From: CAZHBA01 sp964530225 | GTDB taxonomy: Bacteria > Pseudomonadota > Alphaproteobacteria > UBA6615 | Assembly: GCA_964530225.1 (NCBI GenBank) | Contig: CAZHBA010000119.1 | Span: 1-30,836, forward strand | Length of the DNA: 30,836 nt | Direction: 5' to 3' | Part shown: positions 23,330 to 30,813 of the stretch, one piece after another | How the letters are laid out: every line of letters starts with the position of its first letter | Numbering within the stretch: position 1 is the stretch's first letter | Position numbers and translations under genes: made by a program | Notes under the pieces: generated by a model | Told to the model about the DNA's origin: nothing | Databases searched by the model: none | What the model saw: only the letters and a program-made list of their open reading frames with translations

Positions 23330-24325
23330 ATGTACAACGCTACTGACGGTATCGTACTTCCTACTAGTGTCATCGGCTCGCTGCCGCGGCCGGCGTGGTA
23401 TACAGAGAACCTGGGCATGCGGGATTTTCGCACGGCGATGGTCAACGCCCGTTTTCGCGAGCAATACACCGATGCGGTATCGGTTTATCTGCGCGACCAA
23501 GAAACCGCTGGTCTCGACATCTGCACCGACGGTGACGCCCACTTCGACGAGGATGTCGGCGGCCATAGCTGGTTCTCCTATCCGCCAAACCACATGGACG
23601 GGTTTTCAGGAAAGTATGCCTATCTGCAGGAGGGTGGACGCGCCGGCATGCCCAACACGCGCGGCGATATTTTGCACGAGGTGTTGGAAGCGCGGATCAT
23701 GCCTGACCTCGTCGGTCCCGTCGGCCGCGGCAACCTACATTACACTGCCATGTGGAAAACGGCACAGCGTTTGACCAAGAAACCGGTTAAGTTCGGCACC
23801 ATCACCGCGGAATTGCTGGCGATGGCGGTGCGTAATTTTCACTACAAAGATTTGCGCGAAACCATCTGGGCCGTTAGCGACGCGCTGAACGAAGAGCTAA
23901 CAGAACTTGCCGATGCCGGCTGTCCAGTGATCCAGATGGAAGAAACGCAAATTCATCTGCTCGCCGCGAAAGGGTTGAGCGACGATGTACTAAACCCCAA
24001 TTTTATGGTCGAGGTTTTTAACAATACAGTACGCGGCTTGCGCGATAAGACCGAAGTTTGGTGCCATACCTGTTGGGGTAACCCGGCCCAGCAGCGCCTG
24101 TTTGCCATCCAACCAAGCTATGTGCCAGCGTTGGAGTCGCTCAACCGGGTTGACGCCGATGTTTTGACCTTTGAGTGCTGCAGCGCGGGTGGCGCTGATC
24201 TGGAACCCACGGGTGAAATGATTGCAGGCGACAAGAAAGTGGCGATTGGTGTCGTCGATCACCATTCGCTCCAGGTCGAGCGGCCAGAGCAGGTCGCCGA
24301 CACCATTCGCAGTGCGCTCAAATAG
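23330..24325 (+). CDS. MetE-like methyltransferase, truncated by an in-frame TAG
   Basis: This frame encodes 331 residues of a cobalamin-independent methionine synthase C-terminal-domain-like protein (TIM barrel with zinc-bound thiol acceptor). It opens ATDGIVLPTSVIGSLPRP, and later VWCHTCWGN carries two zinc ligands, His246 and Cys248. The TAG at 24323-24325 ends it early. The same frame continues for 62 codons with family sequence, including the third zinc-ligand Cys. The visible product should therefore be unable to bind zinc properly unless the TAG is read through or is an error. The ATG at 23330 is preceded by AAGGATAGG; an upstream in-frame start at 23159 lies inside liuD. Its substrate is unknown; members of this group are often found in catabolic clusters rather than methionine synthesis. 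Confidence 0.82.
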   Translation: MYNATDGIVLPTSVIGSLPRPAWYTENLGMRDFRTAMVNARFREQYTDAVSVYLRDQETAGLDICTDGDAHFDEDVGGHSWFSYPPNHMDGFSGKYAYLQEGGRAGMPNTRGDILHEVLEARIMPDLVGPVGRGNLHYTAMWKTAQRLTKKPVKFGTITAELLAMAVRNFHYKDLRETIWAVSDALNEELTELADAGCPVIQMEETQIHLLAAKGLSDDVLNPNFMVEVFNNTVRGLRDKTEVWCHTCWGNPAQQRLFAIQPSYVPALESLNRVDADVLTFECCSAGGADLEPTGEMIAGDKKVAIGVVDHHSLQVERPEQVADTIRSALK

Positions 24326-24514
24326 ATCTCCGTTGAAAGGCTGGTCTTAGCCTCCGATTGTGGCATGGGCCGCGAGGGTATGAGCCGTCGGCATGCCTAC
24401 AACAAGATGGTATCTATCGTTCGAGGTACGAATATCGTTCGCGAGGAATTGGGCTTACCCTTGGCAGAATCACTGGCGAGCGACGATCGCTATTCGCTGG
24501 TTGAGGACGCCTGA
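24326..24514 (+). pseudogene. C-terminal remainder of the MetE-like methyltransferase after the TAG
   Basis: In frame with the preceding gene, without a gap, the sequence reads ISVERLVLASDCGMGREGMS followed by RRHAYNKMVSIVRGTNIVRE and a tail to TGA 24512-24514. SDCGMGREG contains the conserved Cys (codon 344) that is the last zinc ligand, equivalent to the DCGLKTR Cys of MetE. A single TAC/TAT-to-TAG change at codon 332 would explain the break (ALKY is a plausible original). The end fits neatly 19 bases before the HMG-CoA lyase ATG, which supports this as the true gene end. Confidence 0.8.
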
Positions 24515-24533
24515 GAAAGGGCTGGTCACTTAT

Positions 24534-25439
24534 ATGGCGATGCCGAGAAGCGTGCGAATTGTCGATGTCGGTCCCCGAGATGGGCTGCAATCCGAGCTGT
24601 GCACGGTACCGACCGATGTCAAGATCGAGCTGATCCAGCGGTTGGCCAATGCAGGCATTCCGGCGGTCGAGGCTGGTGCCTTGGTGTCGCCTAAATGGGT
24701 GCCGCAGATGGCCGATAGCGAAGCTGTGCTGAACGCTATCGAGCGGCGGCCCGGCACGGTCTATCCGGTGCTGGTTCCGAACATGAAGGGTTTCGAGCGC
24801 GCGCAAACCGCCAACGTTACTGAAATCGCGCTATTCAGCGCGGTGTCGGAGACGTTTTCGCAGAAGAACACCAATTGTTCGATCACCGAAAGCCTCGATC
24901 GCGCCACGCCAGTGGCCGCGGCGGGATTGGCCGCCGGCATGCGCGTGCGCGGCTATATTTCCTGTACCCTGGGGTGCCCCTATGAGGGCGATATCGACGC
25001 CACCAAAGTCGCCGATCTGGCGGGCAAGCTGTTGGCCATGGGCTGCTATGAAATTAGCCTCGGCGATACCATCGGTGTCGGCACGGCGGCCCAGGCCGCT
25101 ACCATGGTGCAAGCGGTGGCCGGCGAAGTGCCGATGGCGCAATTAGGTCTGCATTTCCACGACACCTACGGCCAGGCACTGGCCAATATATTGGCATGCC
25201 TCGAGTTGGGTGTGAGGACAGTTGACTGTGCGGTCGCGGGGCTCGGCGGCTGTCCCTATGCGCCCGGTGCTTCGGGTAATGTCGCCACTGAAGATGTCTT
25301 GTATATGCTTGACGGTCTGGGCATTGAAACGGGGGTCGATTTTGCCGCCGTGGTCGCCACCGGCCAATATATCTGCGAGGCCATCGGCCGTGTGCCAACA
25401 TCGAAGGCCGCCCAGGCTTTCCTCGCCAAAGCGGCGTGA
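24534..25439 (+). CDS. liuE: Hydroxymethylglutaryl-CoA lyase
   Basis: Cleaves HMG-CoA to acetoacetate and acetyl-CoA, the last step of leucine degradation. The 301-residue TIM barrel shows IVDVGPRDGLQSE with the metal-binding Asp and catalytic Arg, LGLHFHDTYGQALAN with two metal-binding His, and AGLGGCPYAPGASGN with the signature active-site Cys. ISCTLGCPYEGD is also conserved. The start at 24534 is the first ATG after the end of the MetE-like frame. An earlier in-frame start at 24393 would read through that gene in another frame and is rejected. AAAGGG about 13 bases before is a distant SD; the ATG at 24540 is an alternative start. Confidence 0.94.
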   Translation: MAMPRSVRIVDVGPRDGLQSELCTVPTDVKIELIQRLANAGIPAVEAGALVSPKWVPQMADSEAVLNAIERRPGTVYPVLVPNMKGFERAQTANVTEIALFSAVSETFSQKNTNCSITESLDRATPVAAAGLAAGMRVRGYISCTLGCPYEGDIDATKVADLAGKLLAMGCYEISLGDTIGVGTAAQAATMVQAVAGEVPMAQLGLHFHDTYGQALANILACLELGVRTVDCAVAGLGGCPYAPGASGNVATEDVLYMLDGLGIETGVDFAAVVATGQYICEAIGRVPTSKAAQAFLAKAA

Positions 25440-25567
25440 TAACCGCGTTATTTCTAGGATGTGCGACTAACCTTTTGGTAACCGTATCGGGCTGGTCTTG
25501 CCATGGGCCAACAGCGGTCCCGTGTTTGCGTATAAATTCAATGGCTTAACCTGATACCGAAAAATAA

Positions 25568-26152
25568 ATGGGCTACGCGCTAGATAAACCTCGCGCCTTA
25601 TTAATTGACCAAAATGCGCACATTCGTGAGTTGTTGCATACGATACAGCAAAGTGTCGGCACCGGGGCTATCGATCTATCGAATGACGCCGGTGCTGGTT
25701 TCGACGCTTTTTACCGGTGCGAATATGACGTGGTGTTTACCGATTCCGAGTTGGAGCCCATACCGGGTCTCGAATTCGTCAACTTAATACGCACGTCCGC
25801 CAAAAGTCCCAAGCCCTATGTGTCGATGATCATGCTCTCGAGTTTCTCCGACGAGGAGCGCATAAAGCTTACGCGTGATCATGGGGTCACTAAATTTTTT
25901 GCCAAGCCGTTTATCGTGGACATCGTACCCAAGCGCCTAGAGGCGGTGTTCGAAAGTCCGCGCTCATTCGTTCGCACCGGCTCTTATTTCGGGCCAGACT
26001 GCCGCCGCTCCTCTAGTTTCGATTATTCCGGTCCCGACCGCCGAACGTCGGTGATCGTGGAAGTGACCCTGTCGAAAAAAAATATATCCGATCAACAGCG
26101 TGCGACGTTGACGGGTAACAAACGGGCCATCGATGAGATGTTACGCGACTAG
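25568..26152 (+). CDS. Receiver-domain (CheY-like) protein with GPDRR tail
   Basis: A 194-residue protein whose first 125 residues form a receiver domain. The acidic Asp is in LLIDQNAHIRELL, the phospho-acceptor is Asp59 in VVFTDSELEPIPGLEF, Ser/Thr is in IMLSSFSDEE, and Lys is in FFAKPF. The rest is a short tail with TGSYFGPDCRR and YSGPDRRTS, repeats of the GPDRR signature seen in many alphaproteobacterial stand-alone receivers. No output domain or kinase gene is adjacent. It could signal by protein contact, probably with the 170-aa protein that follows, but this is inferred. The surroundings carry no flagellar or chemotaxis genes. Confidence 0.87.
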   Translation: MGYALDKPRALLIDQNAHIRELLHTIQQSVGTGAIDLSNDAGAGFDAFYRCEYDVVFTDSELEPIPGLEFVNLIRTSAKSPKPYVSMIMLSSFSDEERIKLTRDHGVTKFFAKPFIVDIVPKRLEAVFESPRSFVRTGSYFGPDCRRSSSFDYSGPDRRTSVIVEVTLSKKNISDQQRATLTGNKRAIDEMLRD

Positions 26153-26191
26153 CGCGTCAATATCAGGAAGATAAATTTATCGGATTACGGT

Positions 26192-26704
26192 ATGAGCGAT
26201 ACGCCCCAAAGTGGCGGAAGCCCTAAAGATGGCAAAATCTACGAGTTCATACCCCCACCGAATAACCTCAAGGCGCGCCTTGGCCCCGGTAAAGGGATCG
26301 AAACCTCGCTGGCTAAGAAAGCGGACGCTGCAGTGCAACATTTGCAGGGTAATTTCTTACTCTACATCTCCGACGTAATTGCCGATATCACCGAGCAGAT
26401 TGAGCGTGACGAAAAATTAGGTGGCGACGGCTACGGTAGTGTGGCGGAAATCTCTTGTATCTCACACGCTTTGCAGTTGCGGGGTGAGGCATATAGCTAT
26501 CCGCTAGTCGGTGACATTTGTGTTTCATTGTGCAGTTACGTCGAAAATCTTAAACAACCTGAAAATATGGTAGCTATAGTTGTCGCAGCGTATACTGACG
26601 GGCTGTATTCGGTCGTCGGTGATACCATCGAAGGCGATGGTGGCAGCGTCGGGCAAGACGTTGTTGCTCACCTTAATGAGCTGGTCCACAAGGCCTTGCG
26701 TTAA
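26192..26704 (+). CDS. Unrecognised 170-residue protein after the receiver
   Basis: I do not recognise this protein. It begins with a flexible, Pro/Gly-rich region (SPKDGKIYEFIPPPNNLKAR) and then looks mostly helical, with QHLQGNFLLYISDVIADITE, EISCISHALQLRGEAYSYPL, a cysteine-containing helix (VGDICVSLCSYVENL), and a C-terminal amphipathic helix VAHLNELVHKALR. No transmembrane segment or signal peptide is seen. It follows the receiver gene by 39 bases in the same direction, so the two likely form an operon, and it may be the receiver's partner, for example a helical-bundle phosphotransfer or phosphatase-like protein. A histidine in SHALQ is a possible phosphorylation site, but this is a guess. 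Confidence 0.7.
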   Translation: MSDTPQSGGSPKDGKIYEFIPPPNNLKARLGPGKGIETSLAKKADAAVQHLQGNFLLYISDVIADITEQIERDEKLGGDGYGSVAEISCISHALQLRGEAYSYPLVGDICVSLCSYVENLKQPENMVAIVVAAYTDGLYSVVGDTIEGDGGSVGQDVVAHLNELVHKALR

Positions 26705-26795
26705 TCCACTAATAGTCCACAGATAATTTTAGTCGCCGCCGCAATAGTAGGTGCGGCCGGTTTTATGGCTGTACCACCATTGCTATGTTTGCCCC

Positions 26796-27239
26796 ATGGC
26801 GCTTCATCTCATCAAGCTCGCTGTTGGTATCGAATCGGTTGCCCATTTGCGCGACCGCCAAAGGCGGCGGCTGGCCGAACAATCGGGCAGTAGTACTAAA
26901 CCGCGGCTGTGGATTTTAACCCGTAATATGCCGCGCCGCGCCGATGAAATTATCGATCAGGGCGGTTCGTTGTTCTGGGTGATCAAGGGCCATGTATTAG
27001 TCCGCCAGGTGATTACGGGAATTGAAACGGTGGCGAACGACGAGGGTAATCGCCGCTGCGCCATCTACCTCGATCCGTCTTTGATCGGTGTGCGATCGCG
27101 GCGCTCGCGCCCGTTCCAGGGCTGGCGATATCTCGAGGTAGATCGGGCGCCGATGGACGCTGGTGGCGGTGGGTCATTCGACGAAAACGAAGCACCGCCA
27201 GAAATGGCGGCTGAACTTCGCGACATGGGATTGCTCTAA
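26796..27239 (+). CDS. DUF1489-family protein
   Basis: A 147-residue protein of the alphaproteobacterial DUF1489 group, function unknown. It shows MALHLIKLAVGIESVAHL at the start, LTRNMPRRADEIIDQGGSLF and VIKGHVLVRQVITGIE, which are the usual core, and a Pro/Arg-rich C-terminal end with RSRPFQGWRYLE. The start at 26796 is chosen because the longer frame (26751) adds residues that are not family-like. Its stop overlaps the end of the convergent permease gene by 2 bases. No membrane segment is present. Confidence 0.83.
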   Translation: MALHLIKLAVGIESVAHLRDRQRRRLAEQSGSSTKPRLWILTRNMPRRADEIIDQGGSLFWVIKGHVLVRQVITGIETVANDEGNRRCAIYLDPSLIGVRSRRSRPFQGWRYLEVDRAPMDAGGGGSFDENEAPPEMAAELRDMGLL

Positions 27240-28954
27240 GCGTTGGCGCCCGGTTGTACCGGCAGGGGTGCGGTGTAGAAGCTTGGCTTCTGGCTGGCGG
27301 GATGAGGGGAGCGAATGGCGCGGCTCAGCAATATGACCGGCACTACCCCAGCGGCGACGATGGTCAGCGCCGCCAGCGCGCTTTGTTCGAGCAGTTCGTC
27401 CGAGGCGAACTGAAATACATGGGTCGCCAGGGTGTCGAAATTGAATGGCCGTAAAATCAGCGTTGCCGGCAACTCTTTCATGCTGTCGACGAACACAATG
27501 GTGGCGGCCGCCAGCACGCTGCTGCGGATCATCGGCAGGTGTACCCGCCGTAGGGTTTCCCCGGGGCCGCAACACAGGGTGCGCGCCGCCATATCCATAG
27601 TCGGCCGTATTTTTGTGAGGCTGGCCTCGACGGCGCCGAAGGCGATGGCAAGAAAGCGCACGATGTAGGCAAATATGATGGCGAATACGGTGCCGCTTAA
27701 AAGTAGTCCGGTGGGAAAGTTAAACAAATCGCGAGCCAGCAGGTCGACGGCGTTGTCCAACTTAGCTAGCGGAATTATGACGCCGATAGCAAGCACCGCT
27801 CCAGGCACTGCGTAACCCAGAATGGCGATGTGCGATAGGGAACTGAAAATTGTGTGCCCGGCGACGCGGCGGCCGTAGGCAAGGAAGACCGCCAGGACAA
27901 CAGTGCCGGCGGCGGCACAGGTCGCCAACAAGATGCTGTTGCGGGCAAAGATGAAAAACGCTGGGGTCCACGATTGCTCAAAATGGACAATGGCGTGGCG
28001 CGATAAGACCAGGGAGGGGACGATAAAACCGGCAATGATCGGTAAAGCGCAGACCACAACGGCGCTGACGGCACAGAAGCCGCGTAGTTCAAATGGCGCT
28101 ATCAGTCTGACGCGGGTCGAGGTATGATGAAAACGCTGTCCGCGCCGACCGATGCGTTCGAGCGCCAGCAAGGCCACCACAATCGCCAGGGCGACCAACG
28201 AGATCTGCGCCGCACCACCGGCGTTACCCATATTCAGCCAGACGTTAAAAACACCGACGGTCAACGTGTTAATAGCGAAGAAGTCGACGGTGCCGAAATC
28301 AGCCAGGGTTTCCATCAGCGCCAATGCCAGCCCGACGACAATCGCCGGCCGGGCCAACGGTAAGGCGACGGTGAAAAACGAGCGCCAAGGCCCGCGGCCG
28401 AGCATACGGCTGGCCTCAAGCATGCACACCGATTGTTCCTGGAAGGTGGCGCGCGCCAACAGGTAAACATAGGGGTAGAGCACCGAGGACATGACGAAGA
28501 TGGCGCCGCCCAGCGAACGGATTTCCGGAAACCAGTAATCTTTCGCCGACTGCCAGCCGAACACAGCGCGCAGGTTGGTTTGCACCAGTCCGGCGAATTC
28601 GAAGACATCGGTATAAACGAAGGCGACAATATAGGCCGGCACCGCCAGGGGCAGGAGCAGCGCCCACTCGAAGATGGGGCGGCCGGGAAACCGGCAGGTG
28701 GTTACCAGCCAGGCCGACGTGACGCCGATAATTAATACGCCGATGCCGTTACCCAGCATCAGCAGGGCTGTGTTGGCGAGCTGGCGCGGCAGGACCGTGG
28801 AGATCAGGTGCGGCCAGATGTTCTCGCTGGGAAACAGGGCGATCCAGGCAATGGCGAATATCGGTGCGGCGACGATCGCCGCGACAACGCCACCGCCGAT
28901 CAACCAAACTGGCGAGGTGCCTTGCGACACCCTATGGCGTGCGCCAGCGGTCAC
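27236..28954 (-). CDS. Iron(III) ABC transporter permease (FbpB-type)
   Basis: A 572-residue inner-membrane protein, a fusion of two permease halves with about 12 helices. EAA loops, which contact the ATPase, are visible as EASRMLGRGPWRSFFTVALP and MAARTLCCGPGETLRRVHLP. LADFGTVDFFAINTLTVGVF and VDSMKELPATLILRPFNF are the usual pore segments of FbpB/SfuB permeases. It follows the substrate-binding protein by 36 bases in the same direction. The start codon shown is GTG with little SD, so the exact N-terminus is uncertain. The ATP-binding subunit is not within the window. Confidence 0.93.
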   Translation of the reverse strand: MTAGARHRVSQGTSPVWLIGGGVVAAIVAAPIFAIAWIALFPSENIWPHLISTVLPRQLANTALLMLGNGIGVLIIGVTSAWLVTTCRFPGRPIFEWALLLPLAVPAYIVAFVYTDVFEFAGLVQTNLRAVFGWQSAKDYWFPEIRSLGGAIFVMSSVLYPYVYLLARATFQEQSVCMLEASRMLGRGPWRSFFTVALPLARPAIVVGLALALMETLADFGTVDFFAINTLTVGVFNVWLNMGNAGGAAQISLVALAIVVALLALERIGRRGQRFHHTSTRVRLIAPFELRGFCAVSAVVVCALPIIAGFIVPSLVLSRHAIVHFEQSWTPAFFIFARNSILLATCAAAGTVVLAVFLAYGRRVAGHTIFSSLSHIAILGYAVPGAVLAIGVIIPLAKLDNAVDLLARDLFNFPTGLLLSGTVFAIIFAYIVRFLAIAFGAVEASLTKIRPTMDMAARTLCCGPGETLRRVHLPMIRSSVLAAATIVFVDSMKELPATLILRPFNFDTLATHVFQFASDELLEQSALAALTIVAAGVVPVILLSRAIRSPHPASQKPSFYTAPLPVQPGANA

Positions 28955-28990
28955 GTCGGATTATTTTGCTGGTGGGACCCGGAAAACCGA

Positions 28991-30037
28991 TCAGTTGTTA
29001 TAGCCTACTTTATCGACAAGTTTGATTGCCGTCGAACGGTGCCGCGATATATCGGCCAAGGGCAGATCGTCGGACTTCATCGGCCCCATCGCTTTAAGCA
29101 CGCCGGCTTGCGGTACGCCCTCGAGGATCGGGTATTCGAAATTTTGCTCGGCATAGATTTGCTGTGCCAACGGTCCGGCGAGGAATTCCATCAGCACCAA
29201 CGCGTTTTTCTGGTTCGGCGCCGCCTTGGTCAACGCCATGCCGGAAATGTTTACGTGCGTGCCCGTACCGCCGATCGTGGGGAACACTGGATAGACCGCC
29301 TGAGCCCAGGGTGCCTGCTCCGCGTTTTGCTGCATCTTGACGTAATAATAGTGATTTCCCAAGGCAATATCACACTCGCCTTGCTTAATCGCTTTTACCT
29401 GCGCGCGATCGTTTCCTTGCGGCCTACGGGCTAAATTTTTCTTCAAGCCGCGCAACCAGGCTTCGGTTTTCGCTTCGCCGTGGTGGCTCACCATAGCCGC
29501 GGCCAATCCAACTTGATAGACGTGATTGCCCGAGCGGGTGCAGATGCGCCCGCGCCATTTTGGATCGGCCAGTTCTTCGTAGGTCTTCGGCGCTTCGTCG
29601 CGGGAAACCCGCTCTTTGGAGGCGTAGATGATTCTTGCGCGCCGGGTGAGGCCATACCAATGGCCCTCGGGCTCCCGGTAAATATCGGGAATCGCGTCTG
29701 TCAGGGCAGGCGTGGTGACAGATTGTGTCAGCGCGGCGTCATGGACTTCGCTCAAGCGGCCAATATCCACAGTTAAAATAAGGTCGGCAGGGCTGTTCAC
29801 CCCTTCCTGCTTCAACCGTTCGACCAATCCGGTCTTGGCGAACAGGACGTTGACTTTGATGCCGGTTTGTTCGGTGAACGTATCGAATAGCGGTTGCACC
29901 AGAAATGGTTGGCGATACGAATAAACGTTAACTTCTCCGACCTTTAAGGCAGCCTCTTCAGCTGCCATGGCGCCTGCAGTTACCATCGCCAGCACCATCG
30001 TCCCGACGAAGGCAGTTTTTTTCAATAACGGTTTCAT
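28991..30037 (-). CDS. Periplasmic iron(III)-binding protein (FbpA/FutA-type)
   Basis: A 348-residue solute-binding protein with a signal peptide (KKTAFVGTMVLAMVTAGAMA, cleaved near residue 25). The mature part begins VNVYSYRQPFLVQPLFDTF as in FutA and FbpA proteins. The tyrosine ligands for iron lie in LGNHYYYVKM, and DLILTVDIGRLSEVHDAAL and GIKVNVLFAKTGLVERLKQE are family-typical. It captures ferric iron in the periplasm and delivers it to the adjacent FbpB permease. The SD AGGGA precedes the ATG. The upstream region has a TATACT -10-like element (30073-30078) and repeats that are probable iron- and oxygen-responsive sites. Confidence 0.94.
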   Translation of the reverse strand: MKPLLKKTAFVGTMVLAMVTAGAMAAEEAALKVGEVNVYSYRQPFLVQPLFDTFTEQTGIKVNVLFAKTGLVERLKQEGVNSPADLILTVDIGRLSEVHDAALTQSVTTPALTDAIPDIYREPEGHWYGLTRRARIIYASKERVSRDEAPKTYEELADPKWRGRICTRSGNHVYQVGLAAAMVSHHGEAKTEAWLRGLKKNLARRPQGNDRAQVKAIKQGECDIALGNHYYYVKMQQNAEQAPWAQAVYPVFPTIGGTGTHVNISGMALTKAAPNQKNALVLMEFLAGPLAQQIYAEQNFEYPILEGVPQAGVLKAMGPMKSDDLPLADISRHRSTAIKLVDKVGYNN

Positions 30038-30072
30038 GTTCTTAAGATTCCCTGAAAGTAATAATCAATCGC

Positions 30073-30136
30073 AGTATAAGATATGAAAGCAACATAGCCT
30101 AGCTTGCGATTGCAAGTCATTAGCAATAGCAAGCTA
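30073..30136 (-). promoter_or_regulatory. Probable fbpA-type promoter with TTGC/GCAA operator repeats
   Basis: On the minus strand a TATACT (30078 to 30073) lies 35 bases upstream of the binding-protein ATG and could be its -10. Just upstream, TAGCTTGC (30100-30107) and GCAAGCTA (30129-30136) form a perfect 8-bp inverted repeat. Inside it are further TTGC/GCAA copies (TTGCGATTGCAA and TTGCAAGTCATTAGCAA). The repeats have the look of a Fur-type iron operator, but no exact consensus is claimed. Iron repression would fit the gene. Confidence 0.5.
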
Positions 30137-30142
30137 TACGCA

Positions 30143-30156
30143 TTGATCTAGATCAA
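30143..30156. promoter_or_regulatory. FNR/FixK-type box
   Basis: TTGATCTAGATCAA fits TTGAT-N4-ATCAA exactly, the canonical site of FNR, FnrL and FixK regulators; with flanks (ATTGATCTAGATCAAT, 30142-30157) the palindrome is 16 bp. It stands about 106 bases upstream of the iron-binding protein gene and outside its TTGC repeats. It could act on the iron transporter or on an unseen rightward transcript. Confidence 0.65.
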
Positions 30157-30157
30157 T

Positions 30158-30570
30158 TCCATCGGTCATATTATTGGGAAAAGGTTGTTAATGGTGGGTA
30201 ATAACGGAACATAGCGGTGTTATGACGCACCGTTCTAGGCGGCCATAAATCGCTCTTCTGCCATCTTGTTGGTAGTTCTATTGGTTGTGGCAGATTGCCT
30301 GTTCGCCCTGTGGAAAATCTCTACAAACGTGTCGTATAGGCCGGCGTTAATGGACCATTTCTCATATAAAGCTTGCCATGGTGGTATTAAGGTTCAATAA
30401 AAATTAACGACTTGTGAAATGATCGAAATGAAATACCCGCATTTGGAGATTGCTCGATAGGGGCCTGCACTATTCTTTGCGCCGGCCGAAAACAATATTT
30501 TGCGAGGTCAGCGGGTGCTTGGAACGTACCCATATCGAGTGGATAAGTGCAGGTAGGATTGGAAGGTTCG
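30158..30570. other. 413-base stretch without a recognised gene
   Basis: This AT-richer stretch separates the iron transporter promoter from the small 80-aa gene. TCTGCCA (30257-30263) and TGGCAGA (30288-30294) form an inverted repeat. A minus-strand 52-codon frame (about 30235-30395) is protein-like in composition but has no start or SD. No tRNA, insertion sequence or terminator was recognised. Confidence 0.5.
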
Positions 30571-30813
30571 ATGGCAACGAAGCATACGCCGGGCCGGGCG
30601 CTGGCAGAACCCGAGACGTGGCACCAGCCGGACGGCGAAGTGATGAGCTGTGACGATTCAGTGAAGGTCTTGCGCGAAAACCTCATGGAAATAAACCAGA
30701 TATGCCAGGACGCGCTGGAAGATGCGGTACTGATGGACGTTGCCGAGGAGCAATTTCGTGAGGTTCTGCGCAACCTCGTCAACGGTCTGAACAACCCCTA
30801 TAAAAAGGGGTAG
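30571..30813 (+). CDS. Small unrecognised protein (80 aa)
   Basis: The gene encodes 80 residues from ATG 30571, with GGAAGG 4 bases upstream as a strong SD; an in-frame GTG at 30547 is less likely. The N-terminal third is Pro/Gly-containing and polar (GRALAEPETWHQPDGEVMS). The rest looks like two amphipathic helices: VKVLRENLMEINQICQDALE and DVAEEQFREVLRNLVNGLNN. There is no signal peptide or membrane helix. The composition suggests a small cytoplasmic helical protein of alphaproteobacterial type, but I do not recognise a function. A short inverted repeat (ACCCC/GGGGT, about 30793-30810) lies at its end but has no T-run. Confidence 0.65.
   Translation: MATKHTPGRALAEPETWHQPDGEVMSCDDSVKVLRENLMEINQICQDALEDAVLMDVAEEQFREVLRNLVNGLNNPYKKG

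Noticed and set aside
24323..24325. TAG as a pyrrolysine codon
   Set aside because: Pyrrolysine occurs in corrinoid methylamine methyltransferases, not in the MetE-type zinc barrel, and no pyl genes are visible; the codon is not at an active-site position.
24393..24533. N-terminal extension of the HMG-CoA lyase gene
   Set aside because: The added residues are an out-of-frame reading of the MetE-like gene tail and do not resemble HMG-CoA lyase.
30235..30395. Minus-strand 52-codon frame (contains ALYEKWSINAGLYDTFVEIF)
   Set aside because: Composition is protein-like, but it has no in-frame start after the preceding TGA, no SD and no recognised family; too short to call.
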